Assembly (NCBI GenBank): GCA_024686215.1
Contig: JAIBDN010000008.1
Coordinates: 1 to 60,445, forward strand
Source of the DNA: Gammaproteobacteria bacterium
GTDB lineage: Bacteria > Pseudomonadota > Gammaproteobacteria > Pseudomonadales > Halieaceae
DNA length: 60,445 nt
Direction of reading: 5' to 3'
The translations under genes and the position numbers were made by a program. Every line of letters begins with the position of its first letter. Within the stretch, counting starts at the first letter, position 1. Below are positions 1 to 9,149 of this stretch, piece by piece. The notes below the pieces were generated by a model. It was not told where the DNA came from. It saw only the letters and a program-made list of their open reading frames with translations, and searched no databases.

Positions 1-506
1 AGGCGGTAATGGATACTGACAACCACCACTTGCTCGCGTGCGGCCAGGTTGCGCAGCGCACTGTATAGATCCGCAGAGCCCACGGTATTGCCACCTCCGT
101 GCATCCACACCATCACCGGCAACTCTCTGTCACCCGCTGACCAGGACATTGGAGCGGAGACATTAAGGTACAGGCAGTCCTCATCTCCCAGCCCTTCCTC
201 ATCGGTGTCATTCACAATAGGGATGGGCATTTGCGGACACATCTGTGAAAAACTCAGCGCCTGCAGTGTGCCATCCCAGTTGGATGCGGGCCTGGGTGCG
301 CGCCAGCGTAAATCGCCTGAGGGGGGTTGGGCGAAGGGGATACCCAGCCAGCTCCAGGTGTCGTAACGATCGGCGAATCCCACTACGGCACCGTTGTTGA
401 GCTGTCGCAAAGACTCGGTGGCGGCCTGCGGGGGTTCAGCCTGTCGGCTGCAGCCGTTGAGTAACAGTGCAATAAACAATACGGTAAGGCGGCGATAGTT
501 GATCAT
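1..506 (-). CDS. Type B carboxylesterase lipoprotein, 5' part only
   Basis: The gene runs off the left edge, so only about the first 168 residues are visible. It starts with ATG at 506 on the minus strand. The N terminus has a hydrophobic stretch ending in a lipobox-like L-N-G-C with Cys19, so it is probably a membrane-anchored lipoprotein. It then shows carboxylesterase family marks: an early GIPFAQPP-type segment, EDCLYLNV near residue 110, and the oxyanion-hole segment WMHGGGNTVGS near residue 130. The family hydrolyses carboxylic esters with a Ser-Glu-His triad; the catalytic serine lies outside the window. Its place beside lipid genes fits hydrolysis of an ester substrate, but the substrate is unknown. 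Confidence 0.85.
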   Translation of the reverse strand, partial: MINYRRLTVLFIALLLNGCSRQAEPPQAATESLRQLNNGAVVGFADRYDTWSWLGIPFAQPPSGDLRWRAPRPASNWDGTLQALSFSQMCPQMPIPIVNDTDEEGLGDEDCLYLNVSAPMSWSAGDRELPVMVWMHGGGNTVGSADLYSALRNLAAREQVVVVSIHYR

Positions 507-536
507 GTCCGGGGTGTATTTCGCAAAGAGTAGTAG

Positions 537-1112
537 CTATGGGGTAGGGTTATCTTCTTCTTTGAGCCGAATGGGACCGAATTGTCCGGGAAACTTACCT
601 TCCATTCCCTGGTAGAAATCGCGGAAATATTGCATATCCTGGCTGATGTTGCCTGTGGGCACCAGGGCGGGGCCAAATCCGCCGCGCTTTTGCGAAAAAT
701 CCAGGAAGGAGGGCACGATGGGTACCTCGGCTTTGCGAGCGATGTGATAAAAACCCGATTTCCAGTATTGCGCGTGCTCGCGCGTGCCTTCAGTGGGTAC
801 TACCAGTATTAGCGCCTGCGCGCTTTGCATTGTGTCCACCATCTCATCTACCACGTTTCTGTTTTCGTGGCGTACTATCGGCATGCCGCCCATCGCGCGC
901 ATCAACCAGCCCATAGGTGGAAAAAACAGGCTGTGTTTTGCCATCCAGCTAATTTTGAGATTAAACGCTGCAGCGAAAGCCAGCATCAGGGGTAAATCCC
1001 AGTTTGAGGTATGCGGTGCGGCTATCAGCACAAAACGCGGGTGTTCAGGGCGAATGCCTTCAATCTGCCATCCAAGCAGGCGCAGCAGCCAGCGAGCAAA
1101 ACGTTGCTTCAT
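537..1112 (-). CDS. PlsC-like 1-acyl-glycerol-3-phosphate acyltransferase family
   Basis: A 191-residue protein of the lysophospholipid acyltransferase family. Seen directly: the catalytic H-x4-D box at His34-Asp39 (HTSNWD), the GGMPIVR block at 75-81, and a PTEGTR block at 106-111 that replaces the usual FPEGTR. These are the acyl-transfer and phosphate-binding motifs of PlsC-type enzymes. It is shorter than housekeeping PlsC (about 240 residues) and has no clear transmembrane helix beyond an N-terminal amphipathic segment, so it is more likely an accessory acyltransferase than the essential PlsC. It follows the esterase gene on the same strand in the opposite order, with an SDR upstream. 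The acceptor lipid cannot be told from sequence. Confidence 0.8.
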   Translation of the reverse strand: MKQRFARWLLRLLGWQIEGIRPEHPRFVLIAAPHTSNWDLPLMLAFAAAFNLKISWMAKHSLFFPPMGWLMRAMGGMPIVRHENRNVVDEMVDTMQSAQALILVVPTEGTREHAQYWKSGFYHIARKAEVPIVPSFLDFSQKRGGFGPALVPTGNISQDMQYFRDFYQGMEGKFPGQFGPIRLKEEDNPTP

Positions 1113-1218
1113 GTAGACTTCTTGTGGTGTTTACTCAGTGGCATCAACGCTGGCGTCTTCAGGGTGCGGGTGACCCTCACGGCAGTGTGTCGATAGCAGG
1201 GAAAAGGTGAGAACAGCA

Positions 1219-1259
1219 TAGCATGGGCGCTACGCCCATACTATGCCCATACTATGCCC
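1219..1259. repeat. Hairpin plus tandem 11-bp repeat
   Basis: An inverted repeat ATGGGCG-CTA-CGCCCAT spans 1223-1239, and outer ATAG/CTAT pairs extend it to an 11-bp stem with one mismatch. The right arm also starts a tandem repeat: GCCCATACTAT occurs at 1234-1244 and again at 1245-1255, followed by GCCC. It lies between the SDR and the acyltransferase gene, both on the minus strand. There is no T-tract, so a Rho-independent terminator is not shown. A processing or REP-like element is possible. Confidence 0.5.
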
Positions 1260-1278
1260 TGTAATTTCAGTTCGGGAT

Positions 1279-2106
1279 TTACTCCGCGTAGAGCCATTTC
1301 TTGTTGCGGTAGAAGTAGGCGACGACACGCGGATATAACTCGGGAAAGCAGCGTTTGAAGCGCCAGCCCCACTTGGCATCCGCCTGGGTGATCACGTAGA
1401 GACGGTTTTTTTCTATAGTAGATATCAGGTGGTCCACAATGTCGTCGGGAGTGACCTTGGAGCGCTGCAATTGGCGAATCAGATTGGCTTCCATCTGTCG
1501 CTCGGTACCCAGAGATTCCTCCAGTGAGGTTACGAACACTGTGGGGCAGATCACGGTAACGCCGATGTTGTCTTTGTCCAGTTCAATTTTCAAGGTTTCT
1601 GACAGCGACACCACACCGGCTTTGGCGACATTGTAGGCAGACATTTCCGGGCTGGCGAGAGTGCCAGCGCTGGAGGCGGTATTGATGATGTAGCCTCCAC
1701 CCTGGCGTTTCAGTATGGGTGTGAATATTCTGCAGCCGTAAATCACGCTCCACAGGTCGACGTCGACAGTTCGTTGCCAGTCTTCCAGGCTCAACTCATC
1801 GATCGCCCCGGCAGTGGCGATACCTGCGTTGTTGAATACCAGGTCAACCCCGCCCCATTTTTCAATGATGGCCGCTGCAGCTGCCTCCTGTGCTGAATAG
1901 TCAGTGACATCCAGTTCAATTGGTAACGTTTCGGCACCAGCAGCGCGCAGTTGTTCGTCCGCCGTGGCCAGCCTCTGGCTATTGATATCTGCAATACACA
2001 AGCGCCACCCCCTGGCCGCCAGGCGTTTACCGATCGCCAGCCCCAGTCCGCTGGCGGCACCGGTTATAAATGCACGCTTTTGCGGGTATCTCTGTTCAAA
2101 CTTCAT
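1279..2106 (-). CDS. SDR family NAD(P)-dependent oxidoreductase
   Basis: A classical short-chain dehydrogenase/reductase of 275 residues. The Rossmann motif TGAASGLG is at 15-22, NNAG at 92-95, the catalytic Ser145 follows the NTAS segment, and the active-site YNVAK gives Tyr158 and Lys162. I place the start at ATG 2106 because GGAG lies 9 bases before it; an ATG three codons upstream (2115) has no comparable site. The long C-terminal tail after residue 240 resembles SDRs found near acyl-CoA and steroid-type degradation genes. Substrate is unknown; neighbours suggest oxidation or reduction of a lipid alcohol/ketone. The next gene upstream is divergent, with about 250 bases between. Confidence 0.88.
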   Translation of the reverse strand: MKFEQRYPQKRAFITGAASGLGLAIGKRLAARGWRLCIADINSQRLATADEQLRAAGAETLPIELDVTDYSAQEAAAAAIIEKWGGVDLVFNNAGIATAGAIDELSLEDWQRTVDVDLWSVIYGCRIFTPILKRQGGGYIINTASSAGTLASPEMSAYNVAKAGVVSLSETLKIELDKDNIGVTVICPTVFVTSLEESLGTERQMEANLIRQLQRSKVTPDDIVDHLISTIEKNRLYVITQADAKWGWRFKRCFPELYPRVVAYFYRNKKWLYAE

Positions 2107-2357
2107 GGCTCGCATCTCCGAAATGTTTCGCGGGCAGTGGCAAAGCTGCCAGCCTTTTGGCTAATCGAGGATGCACAGTAACCTGTGCACACTGATTTGG
2201 CCTGTCACAGAGAGAAGACCACTTATCACTGGTTTTGACCTCTGGGACAAGCCTTCTTCTGGTAGCGACAGGCGCCTGGCCCCAGGCTTGATTTAGTATG
2301 GTTTGACTGTCTGGGGCCTGCTACATGCGGGCAATAAATACAATGTGAGGATGCGCC

Positions 2358-3644
2358 ATGTTCACCTATGAAAAACTCGAATTACCCCGTCTTGGCCTGC
2401 GTGGCCTGGAAGCTGGCCTGAGCGAAGAAGAGCAGGCCATTCAGGATGCAACCCATCGCTTTGCGCTGGAGGTGATGCGCCCCATAGGCAGGAAACTCGA
2501 TCGCATGACGCCCGAAGAGGTGGTCGCGGAGGGGTCGCCATTGCACGATTACATGGCGCAGATGAACGCAGCCGGGATCCTCGACCTGGGCGCGTTGGCC
2601 GAGATGAGCAATGAGCAGAAGGCCCGCGTATTTCCCTTAATATTCGAAGAGCTGGGCTGGGGTGATTCTGGTCTGGCTATCGCCACCCTGGCGTCTTCCA
2701 TTCCCGCCTTTACGGCGCACTCCACTGGTGATCCAGAGATTATTGAACGTTTTGGTAGCCTGCCAGGTTGCTGGTTGGCCACTCAGCCGGAGCGGGGCAG
2801 CGACGTGGTTGATATGGATGCAAGTGAAGTGCATGAGACCACGCAGCAAAGTAAAGGCAACCTGCTGGCGCGCAAGGACGGTGATGAGTATGTGATTAGC
2901 GGTCAGTCTTCTGCCTGGGTCTCTTATGCGCCCTTGGCCCATACGGCGATGGCTTACTTACCCTGCGATTACGGTGACGGTTTTTATAAGGAAGGCGAGC
3001 AGGGTATGCACCATGTGGGCATCCTCATCCCGCTTGACCTTCCTGGCGTATCCAGAGGTAAGCCTCTGGACAAGATTGGCCAGCGGCCACTGCCGCAGGG
3101 AGAGGTTTTCTTTGATGAGGTGCGGGTGCCGGCGAAATACGCGATTGCCACCGGCGATGCCGCGATTCCGCAAATGATGGCAACCCTGACCTTTGCCAAT
3201 ATGGAAATGGCGGCAACTTTCACTGGTGTGGCCCGTTCAGCCTTCGATCTGGCGCTGGAATACGTGCATGAGCGTAAGCAGGGCGGCACAGCCATTATCA
3301 ATCACCAGAGTGTGCAGGTGCGCACTTTTGACCTGTGGCAGCGTGTTGAAGCGGCACGTGGCCTGACCCAACGCGTATTCAACTACAACTACAGTGACAG
3401 CGGCCCACATCTGTTGGCGTCTGTTACCTCCAAGACTTATGTGACCAAAACTGCTTTTGAGGTGGCCAGCGAAGCGCTGCAGCTGTTTGGTGGCAACGGG
3501 CTGACCCGAGAGTACCCCATAGAAAAGATCATGCGCGATGCGCGTGCTTCCATGATCGAAGACGGTGAGAACAATATTCTGTGTATAAAAGGTATGCGCT
3601 GGCTTAGTCGCTGGTACCAGGATCAGCACGGCCTGGACGTTTAA
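2358..3644 (+). CDS. Acyl-CoA dehydrogenase
   Basis: A 428-residue FAD-dependent acyl-CoA dehydrogenase, catalysing alpha,beta-desaturation of acyl-CoA thioesters with electrons passed to ETF. Seen: the N-terminal helical domain, a central beta domain with the flavin-contacting ATQPERGSD and SSAWVSYA segments (about 140-200), and the C-terminal helical domain with QLFGGNGLTREYP near 375-390 and a glutamate in the IEDGENNI segment where the family keeps its catalytic base. It heads a plus-strand series with the saccharopine-dehydrogenase-like gene (46 bases on) and an acyl-CoA ligase (41 bases on). Two slightly unusual loops lie between 150 and 215. The chain or ring substrate cannot be assigned. 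Confidence 0.92.
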   Translation: MFTYEKLELPRLGLRGLEAGLSEEEQAIQDATHRFALEVMRPIGRKLDRMTPEEVVAEGSPLHDYMAQMNAAGILDLGALAEMSNEQKARVFPLIFEELGWGDSGLAIATLASSIPAFTAHSTGDPEIIERFGSLPGCWLATQPERGSDVVDMDASEVHETTQQSKGNLLARKDGDEYVISGQSSAWVSYAPLAHTAMAYLPCDYGDGFYKEGEQGMHHVGILIPLDLPGVSRGKPLDKIGQRPLPQGEVFFDEVRVPAKYAIATGDAAIPQMMATLTFANMEMAATFTGVARSAFDLALEYVHERKQGGTAIINHQSVQVRTFDLWQRVEAARGLTQRVFNYNYSDSGPHLLASVTSKTYVTKTAFEVASEALQLFGGNGLTREYPIEKIMRDARASMIEDGENNILCIKGMRWLSRWYQDQHGLDV

Positions 3645-3690
3645 AAAACCGATTATTGATAGTTAACCAAAAGTTATCAGGAGAATACCC

Positions 3691-4797
3691 ATGTCAAATA
3701 AACAAGTGGTCGTTTATGGCGCCAGCGGATACACCGGCAGGCTGGTTTGTGAGTTTTTACGCGAGTACCAGGTTCCATTTATCGCTGCTGGTCGCAACCA
3801 ACAGCGGATTGAAGAGGCGCTGGCGAAAGTGCCCGGTATCGAAACAGCGGACTATGAGATCGTGCAGGTAGAACATTCGGTGGAGGCCTTGACCGAACTG
3901 TTCACTGGCCGCCAGGTGGTGTGCAACACCGTGGGCCCCTTCGACTATTTCGGCGACGCGGTGGTGCAGGCTGCTGCGAATGCTAACTGTCACTATATGG
4001 ACACCACCGGCGAGCAAGCGTTTATGCTGGAAATGCGCGAGAAGTATGCTGATGTGTACAAGGCTAACGGCAAAATTCTTGCCCCGAGTACCGCGTATAT
4101 GTACACACCGCTGGATATCGCGGCACACATCGTGCTGGAAGATAACAGCATTGACGCGATTGAGGCGGGTTGTATCGCTGCAGGTATTCCTACTTACGGT
4201 TCTACCCAGACCATTTTCTCGATGTTCCAGGCAGAGCACTTGTACCTGGAAAACAATCAGCTTGTGCCCTGGGAAAAAGGCCGCGGCTGGGAAGTCTGTG
4301 CGCCGGGCAAAATGATGACTCAACTGGCACACCCCTGGGGTGGTGGTAGCCTGCCTTTGTGGCTGCAGCATGATCACCGCGTACACAGTGTCCGTCAGTT
4401 GACGGCCTTCACCAATCGTCCCATGTTTGAGCAACTGATAGAGCTACAGCAGCACTATGAGCAAAACCTGAAGCCGCTGCCTAAAGATGAGCAGGAAAAA
4501 GCGCTGAAGGAGATTGCCGAGGGCATGCAGCCCGGCATGCCGCCGCGTGAGAACAAGCTGGTGCATCGTAGTACAGATTTCGTACACGGTATCGGTAGCG
4601 GCACGCGCCGCACCTGCGCTATCCACACCACCGTGCCCTATCAGCTGACCGGTCTGGTGCAGGCGGCCCTGGCGGTGTACCTGCTCGACGAGCAGCCGCG
4701 CAAGGCTGGGTTTGTGTCTTCCTGTCAGGCAGCGGGGCACGAGTATATGCTTGGCTCAATCAAGAAATTCCTGCCGGTTCAGGTCGATATTTACTGA
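3691..4797 (+). CDS. Saccharopine dehydrogenase-like / trans-acting enoyl reductase family
   Basis: A 368-residue NAD(P)-binding protein. The N terminus reads VVVYGASGYTGRLVCEFL, the Rossmann GxSGxTG pattern of the saccharopine dehydrogenase family, and the segment VCNTVGPFDYFGDAVVQAA near 70-90 is also characteristic. Members outside lysine metabolism include the mycobacterial trans-acting enoyl reductase that works on polyketide lipids. Since it sits between an acyl-CoA dehydrogenase and an acyl-CoA ligase, a reductase acting on an acyl or isoprenoid-type CoA intermediate is more likely than a lysine enzyme; that is inference. The likely Shine-Dalgarno is AGGAGA before ATG 3691. Confidence 0.75.
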   Translation: MSNKQVVVYGASGYTGRLVCEFLREYQVPFIAAGRNQQRIEEALAKVPGIETADYEIVQVEHSVEALTELFTGRQVVCNTVGPFDYFGDAVVQAAANANCHYMDTTGEQAFMLEMREKYADVYKANGKILAPSTAYMYTPLDIAAHIVLEDNSIDAIEAGCIAAGIPTYGSTQTIFSMFQAEHLYLENNQLVPWEKGRGWEVCAPGKMMTQLAHPWGGGSLPLWLQHDHRVHSVRQLTAFTNRPMFEQLIELQQHYEQNLKPLPKDEQEKALKEIAEGMQPGMPPRENKLVHRSTDFVHGIGSGTRRTCAIHTTVPYQLTGLVQAALAVYLLDEQPRKAGFVSSCQAAGHEYMLGSIKKFLPVQVDIY

Positions 4798-4838
4798 TCA
4801 TCAAGTCAATGTTGTTTATTAGAAAAGGTCTGTAAGTT

Positions 4839-6401
4839 ATGAGAATTATTGATTATTTTGATAATGGCGCTAAATACTATCCGGAAAATATCGCCTTTGT
4901 CGATATCGAGGATGATGGTGCTGGCATGAGCTATGCACAGGCCCTGCCGCAAACCCATCGGATCGCCGCAGCCATGCATGCTAATGGCTACGAGCAGGGT
5001 GCTCACGTGGGCATCCTGGCGCCAAATTCGAGTATTGCGTTTCTCACCTTACTGGGCCTGTTTCGCGCTGAGGGCGTCTGGTTGCCTATCAATCCGCGTA
5101 ATGCGGTGGCCACTAATGTTGATCTGCTGACGCGCTTCGACGGTGAATTACTGTTTTATCACACTGAATTTGAAGACGAAGCACGGCAGATACTGGCGGC
5201 GGTGCCGGGAATTCGCGAGGCGGTGTGCATTAACGGTAACGGCGGTGTAGGTAAGTCGCTGGACGCCTGGTCGCAGGGTTGTCCGGCACGGTATGAGTCA
5301 GGCAGCGTGGATATGGATGCTACCTTTGCCATTTTTCCCACCGGCGGTACCACGGGTAAATCCAAGGGTGTGGTGATGAATCACCGCTGTATCCATACCA
5401 TGTTCCAGAACTGTTACAGCCATTTTAATTACCACGACAACACCACGCACCTGGTAGTGGCGCCGATGACCCACTCTGCGGGGTTGCTGGGTTGTATGCA
5501 CTTTGCGCGTGGTGGTACCAATGCCATTATGAGCAAGGCAGCACCGGACTTAATCTGTGATGCGATCGCGAAGTACAGCGTAACACACCTGTTTTTACCG
5601 CCCACGGTGGTGTATATGATGCTGGCCCTACCGGATGTCAAGGAGCGCGATTACAGTTCCTTGCAACACTTTCTGGTGGGCGCCGCGCCCACGTCACTGG
5701 GCAAACTCAAAGAAGCCATTGCGGTGTTTGGACCGGTGATGACCGAGGCCTTCGGGCAATCCGAGGCACCGGCGGCCATTACGGCGAAGGCACCCTGGGA
5801 CTATATGGATAAGGACGGACAGATCAATGAGAGGCGTCTGGCTTCTATTGGCCGGCCGTGCGTGAACAATATTGTCGCCATCCTGGATGAGCAGGGCGCT
5901 GAAGTACCCCGGGGCGAGCCTGGCGAAATCTGCTTACGCGGCGAGTTGGTAACGCCGGGTTACTACAAGAACCCGCAAGCAACTGCTGAAGTGCGTGAAT
6001 TCGGCTGGCATCACACTGGCGATATCGGGGTGATGGATGAGGAGGGTTTTATCACCATCGTTGATCGCAAGAAGGACATGATCATCACCGGTGGTTTCAA
6101 CGTATTTCCCAATGAGGTGGAGCAGGTGTTGAGCACCCATTCTGCCGTGCAGGACTGTGCCGTAATTGGTGTGCCCGATGAGAAATGGGGTGAAGCAGTT
6201 AAGGCGATTGTACAGCTGTTACCTGGGCAGGAATGTTCCGAGCAATCCCTGGTGGAATTGTGTAAGCAGGCATTGGGCAGTGTAAAAGCACCCAAAAGCG
6301 TGGATTTCATTGATGATTTGCCGCGCAGTCCCGCCGGTAAAGTGTTGAAAACCGATTTGCGTAAAACCTACTGGAGTGACCAGGGGCGTGCGGTTAACTA
6401 G
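4839..6401 (+). CDS. Acyl-CoA ligase (AMP-forming, FadD-like)
   Basis: A 520-residue member of the ANL superfamily that activates a carboxylate to acyl-AMP and then acyl-CoA. Seen: the P-loop FPTGGTTGKSKGVVMNH near 165-180, the A5-type EAFGQSE near 305, the HHTGDIG motif near 390, the hinge DRKKDMIITGGFN near 405-417 and the C-terminal lysine in SPAGKVLK near 503. Length is typical. It is the third gene of the plus-strand acyl-CoA series. A different acyl-CoA ligase lies at 7590-9113, so the region activates at least two acids or one acid at two sites. Substrate is not determined. Confidence 0.9.
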   Translation: MRIIDYFDNGAKYYPENIAFVDIEDDGAGMSYAQALPQTHRIAAAMHANGYEQGAHVGILAPNSSIAFLTLLGLFRAEGVWLPINPRNAVATNVDLLTRFDGELLFYHTEFEDEARQILAAVPGIREAVCINGNGGVGKSLDAWSQGCPARYESGSVDMDATFAIFPTGGTTGKSKGVVMNHRCIHTMFQNCYSHFNYHDNTTHLVVAPMTHSAGLLGCMHFARGGTNAIMSKAAPDLICDAIAKYSVTHLFLPPTVVYMMLALPDVKERDYSSLQHFLVGAAPTSLGKLKEAIAVFGPVMTEAFGQSEAPAAITAKAPWDYMDKDGQINERRLASIGRPCVNNIVAILDEQGAEVPRGEPGEICLRGELVTPGYYKNPQATAEVREFGWHHTGDIGVMDEEGFITIVDRKKDMIITGGFNVFPNEVEQVLSTHSAVQDCAVIGVPDEKWGEAVKAIVQLLPGQECSEQSLVELCKQALGSVKAPKSVDFIDDLPRSPAGKVLKTDLRKTYWSDQGRAVN

Positions 6402-6570
6402 GCTGATGTAACCTGGCTGTTGGCTGCCAGGGGTATACCGTGTGTTCGCATAGGTAGGACTGCCAGCGTTGTAACCTTCGCGGATTGGTGATATTTTTTA
6501 TCGTTTGCAGCGGTGTTTGTCTTCGCGGGCAATACACCGGCTAAGTTTTGGCTGGATCAAGCGATAATCC

Positions 6571-7593
6571 ATGACACAACAGGTTTCTGAAACCACCATT
6601 GCTTCCTACGTGCAGGCCTTCGCTTCGGCACTGGACTCGCGCGGCATTGATCCGCAATCCGTATTCGACGCCGCAGGTATCTCGGTACAGACATCATCCG
6701 ATCCTTTAAAGCGTATCAGCGAGATAGAGGTGGCGCGCCTGTTCCAGGAGTCCATCGCGGCCACAGGCGACCCGTACTTTGGTATCGCCGTGGGTAAACG
6801 GATGCAACCCGGAAACCTGCATGCTCTCGGGTTCGGCCTGCTATCCAGTAGCAGCCTGCGCGATTTCTATAATCGCATCAGTAATTATTATCATGTGGTG
6901 ACGCAAAGCGCAGATTTCTACAGCTACGAACAGGGCGAGCAATCCGTTCTGGCGGCAAAAAATGTGGCGTCTTCCGTTTGCTGGGAGACCCGCGATGCCT
7001 GGCTGACTATGATGGTGCGCTTTCTGCGGTTTCTCTATCAGCGTGATATTGATCCCGTATGGATAGAGATGTCACGACCTATGCCAGAGCAAGGGGCACA
7101 GCCTTACCAGGATTATTTTAATTGTCCTGTGCGCTTTGGTTGCAGCGAGGAGCGTATTGCTATGAACAGCTCGCTGATGGATGACCCTGTGCCCGGGGCG
7201 AGTCCCGATATGGCACAGCACAATGATCAGATAGTGATGCAGTATCTGGAAAAGATGGATCGCAACGATATTGTTAATCGGGTACGGCGGCACATTATCG
7301 AAGACTTGGCATCAGGTAAGCTGAGCAAGCAGGCGGTAGCAGATAAAATGCACATGAGTCCGCGCAACCTGCAATTGAAACTGGCGGGTGAGAACACGAC
7401 TTTTCAGGATACCCTGGACACTACGCGTCGCAATCTCGCCACTGGCTATATGCAGCAGAGTCATCTGGCGATTACTGAAATCGCGTATCTACTGGGATTC
7501 TCCGATGCCAGTAATTTTACCCGGGCGTTCCGCCGCTGGTTTGGCCAGTCCCCCCGGGCTTATCGCGTGGAACGCAATATAAGCGATGCTTAG
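6571..7593 (+). CDS. AraC-family transcriptional regulator
   Basis: A 340-residue regulator. The first 190 residues resemble the arabinose-binding-like sensor domain common in lipid-responsive AraC proteins (OruR/ArgR-like group), and the last 90 carry the two helix-turn-helix motifs, with KQAVADKMHMSPRNLQLKL near 250-270 and ITEIAYLLGFSDASNFTRAFRRWFGQSPRAYR near 300-331. It follows the acyl-CoA ligase by 169 bases, and its 3' end overlaps the convergent second acyl-CoA ligase by 4 bases. It probably responds to the acyl compound handled by the flanking genes; this comes from context only. Confidence 0.9.
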   Translation: MTQQVSETTIASYVQAFASALDSRGIDPQSVFDAAGISVQTSSDPLKRISEIEVARLFQESIAATGDPYFGIAVGKRMQPGNLHALGFGLLSSSSLRDFYNRISNYYHVVTQSADFYSYEQGEQSVLAAKNVASSVCWETRDAWLTMMVRFLRFLYQRDIDPVWIEMSRPMPEQGAQPYQDYFNCPVRFGCSEERIAMNSSLMDDPVPGASPDMAQHNDQIVMQYLEKMDRNDIVNRVRRHIIEDLASGKLSKQAVADKMHMSPRNLQLKLAGENTTFQDTLDTTRRNLATGYMQQSHLAITEIAYLLGFSDASNFTRAFRRWFGQSPRAYRVERNISDA

Positions 7594-9113
7594 GCGAACT
7601 GGTCCCGCAATACACGCTTGAGGATTTTGCCCGACGGGTTGCGTGGGATTGTCTCAACAAAAAACACTTTGCGCGGTAATTTATAGCGCGACAGCTTTTC
7701 TTCACAGTGACTGATAATAGCTTGCTCGTCAGTATCACTGTCGCTGCACGCTACGACGGCGCACACCGTTTCGCCCCATTTTTCATCGGGCAAACCTATG
7801 ACGGCCACCTCGTTTACTGAGGCGTGTGCCAGAATCACATTTTCGACTTCCGCCGGATAAATGTTTTCACCACCGGAGATGATCATGTCCTTGATGCGGT
7901 CCTTGATAAAGATAAAACCCTCATCGTCGATTTCCGCGATGTCGCCGGTACAGAACCAGCCGTCATCATAGGAATCCGCCGTGGCATCCGGGCGGTTCCA
8001 GTACTCTTTCATCATATGCGGTGCGCGTAGCAGGATCTCGCCGGTGCCCGCACTGGCGCGATTGCCCGATGCGTCGCGTATGCATACCTCAGTAAACATA
8101 GTGGCTTTGCCCGCTGAGCCTATCTTGCGCAGGGCATCTTCGTTCATCAACATGCAGCCGCCACCGCCTGACTCGGTCAAAGCGTAACCCTGTATAACTT
8201 CCATATTTTTGTCATTATAAAGTTTTGTCAGCGTTTCAGGCATCGGCGCGGCACCGGTGATAAAGAAACGGAAGTCAGGCGCATTCAACTCGGCGAATTC
8301 AGGCACCTGACGCATAAAGTTGAGTATCGCCGGGACAGAAGCGCCAATGCAGATCTTTTCATCCACAATGAGTTTCCATACCTCGGAGGGGTCGAAATTG
8401 GGCATGGATACCAGCGTTACACCGCGCGTGGCACAGAACAGTACCCCGGTCAGCGCCGCTACGTGGAACATAGGTAGAGGCAGTAGCAGTCGGTCTTTAT
8501 AGCGAGCGTCAACGGTATTGGCCCAGCACTGTGCTGCCCACATGATGGAGTCGTGCGTGTGCACCACGCCCTTGGGAAGGCCGGTGGTACCTGAGGTGTA
8601 CATGATAAACATATCGTCCTGATCGCCGCCGACGATCTCGGGTTCGTCTTCACTGGCATCCGCCAGCAAGGCTTGCAGGCTCGCTTCGCCTGACAAGCCG
8701 CCATCAGTGGTGTTGATGTAACTGGCAATAATCAGTGGGTGCTCGTCACTGGCCTTGATGCCAGCGGCTGTTGCAGCAAACTCGGGGTCGTAGAGCAGGG
8801 CTTTGGTACCGCTATCAGAAAGTATGAAGCTGAGCTCGCTGGCGGTGAGTCGGGTATTCAGTGGTACCACCACCAGGCCCAGTTTGGCCGCACCATAGAA
8901 CATGCAGGCAAATTCGATACTGTTGTGCATGAGCAAGCCGACCCTGTCACCTTTGTCCAGACTGAGGTCGTGCAGTACGCTGGAGCAGCGGTTGGCGAGC
9001 CGGTTCATATCGGCATAGGTCGCCCTGACATTGGTTGAGGGCTCTACAAAGCCTTCCAGGTGGGTTGATACTACTGAGCGTTGTTTCAGCATCAGGCCGA
9101 CATTTTTCTGCAT
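7590..9113 (-). CDS. Long-chain acyl-CoA ligase (AMP-forming)
   Basis: A 507-residue ANL-family ligase. Seen: the P-loop YTSGTTGLPKGVVHTHD near 172-188, the ALTESGGGGCM segment near 300, the FCTGDIAEID motif near 380, the KDMIISGGENIYPAEVEN hinge near 400-417 and the catalytic C-terminal lysine in NPSGKILKRVL near 495. It is the last gene of a minus-strand unit whose first two genes are WS/DGAT acyltransferases, with 36 bases between. The simplest role is supplying acyl-CoA to those transferases for wax ester or triacylglycerol synthesis. It differs clearly in sequence from the ligase at 4839-6401, so this is not a recent duplication. Confidence 0.9.
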   Translation of the reverse strand: MQKNVGLMLKQRSVVSTHLEGFVEPSTNVRATYADMNRLANRCSSVLHDLSLDKGDRVGLLMHNSIEFACMFYGAAKLGLVVVPLNTRLTASELSFILSDSGTKALLYDPEFAATAAGIKASDEHPLIIASYINTTDGGLSGEASLQALLADASEDEPEIVGGDQDDMFIMYTSGTTGLPKGVVHTHDSIMWAAQCWANTVDARYKDRLLLPLPMFHVAALTGVLFCATRGVTLVSMPNFDPSEVWKLIVDEKICIGASVPAILNFMRQVPEFAELNAPDFRFFITGAAPMPETLTKLYNDKNMEVIQGYALTESGGGGCMLMNEDALRKIGSAGKATMFTEVCIRDASGNRASAGTGEILLRAPHMMKEYWNRPDATADSYDDGWFCTGDIAEIDDEGFIFIKDRIKDMIISGGENIYPAEVENVILAHASVNEVAVIGLPDEKWGETVCAVVACSDSDTDEQAIISHCEEKLSRYKLPRKVFFVETIPRNPSGKILKRVLRDQFA

Positions 9114-9149
9114 AGTGAACTCTCCAAAATCGCGTGATAATTTGTGGCG

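Noticed and set aside
3757..4434. Open frame of 225 codons antisense to the saccharopine dehydrogenase-like gene
   Set aside because: No motif or ribosome site seen; the opposite strand carries a conserved Rossmann protein.
6412..6432. Hairpin CCTGGC...GCCAGG as a terminator after the acyl-CoA ligase
   Set aside because: Six-base stem with an eight-base loop and no T-tract; too weak to call.
4839..9113. The two acyl-CoA ligases as a tandem duplication
   Set aside because: Motif neighbourhoods and N termini differ strongly and the genes are on opposite strands, so they are separate family members.
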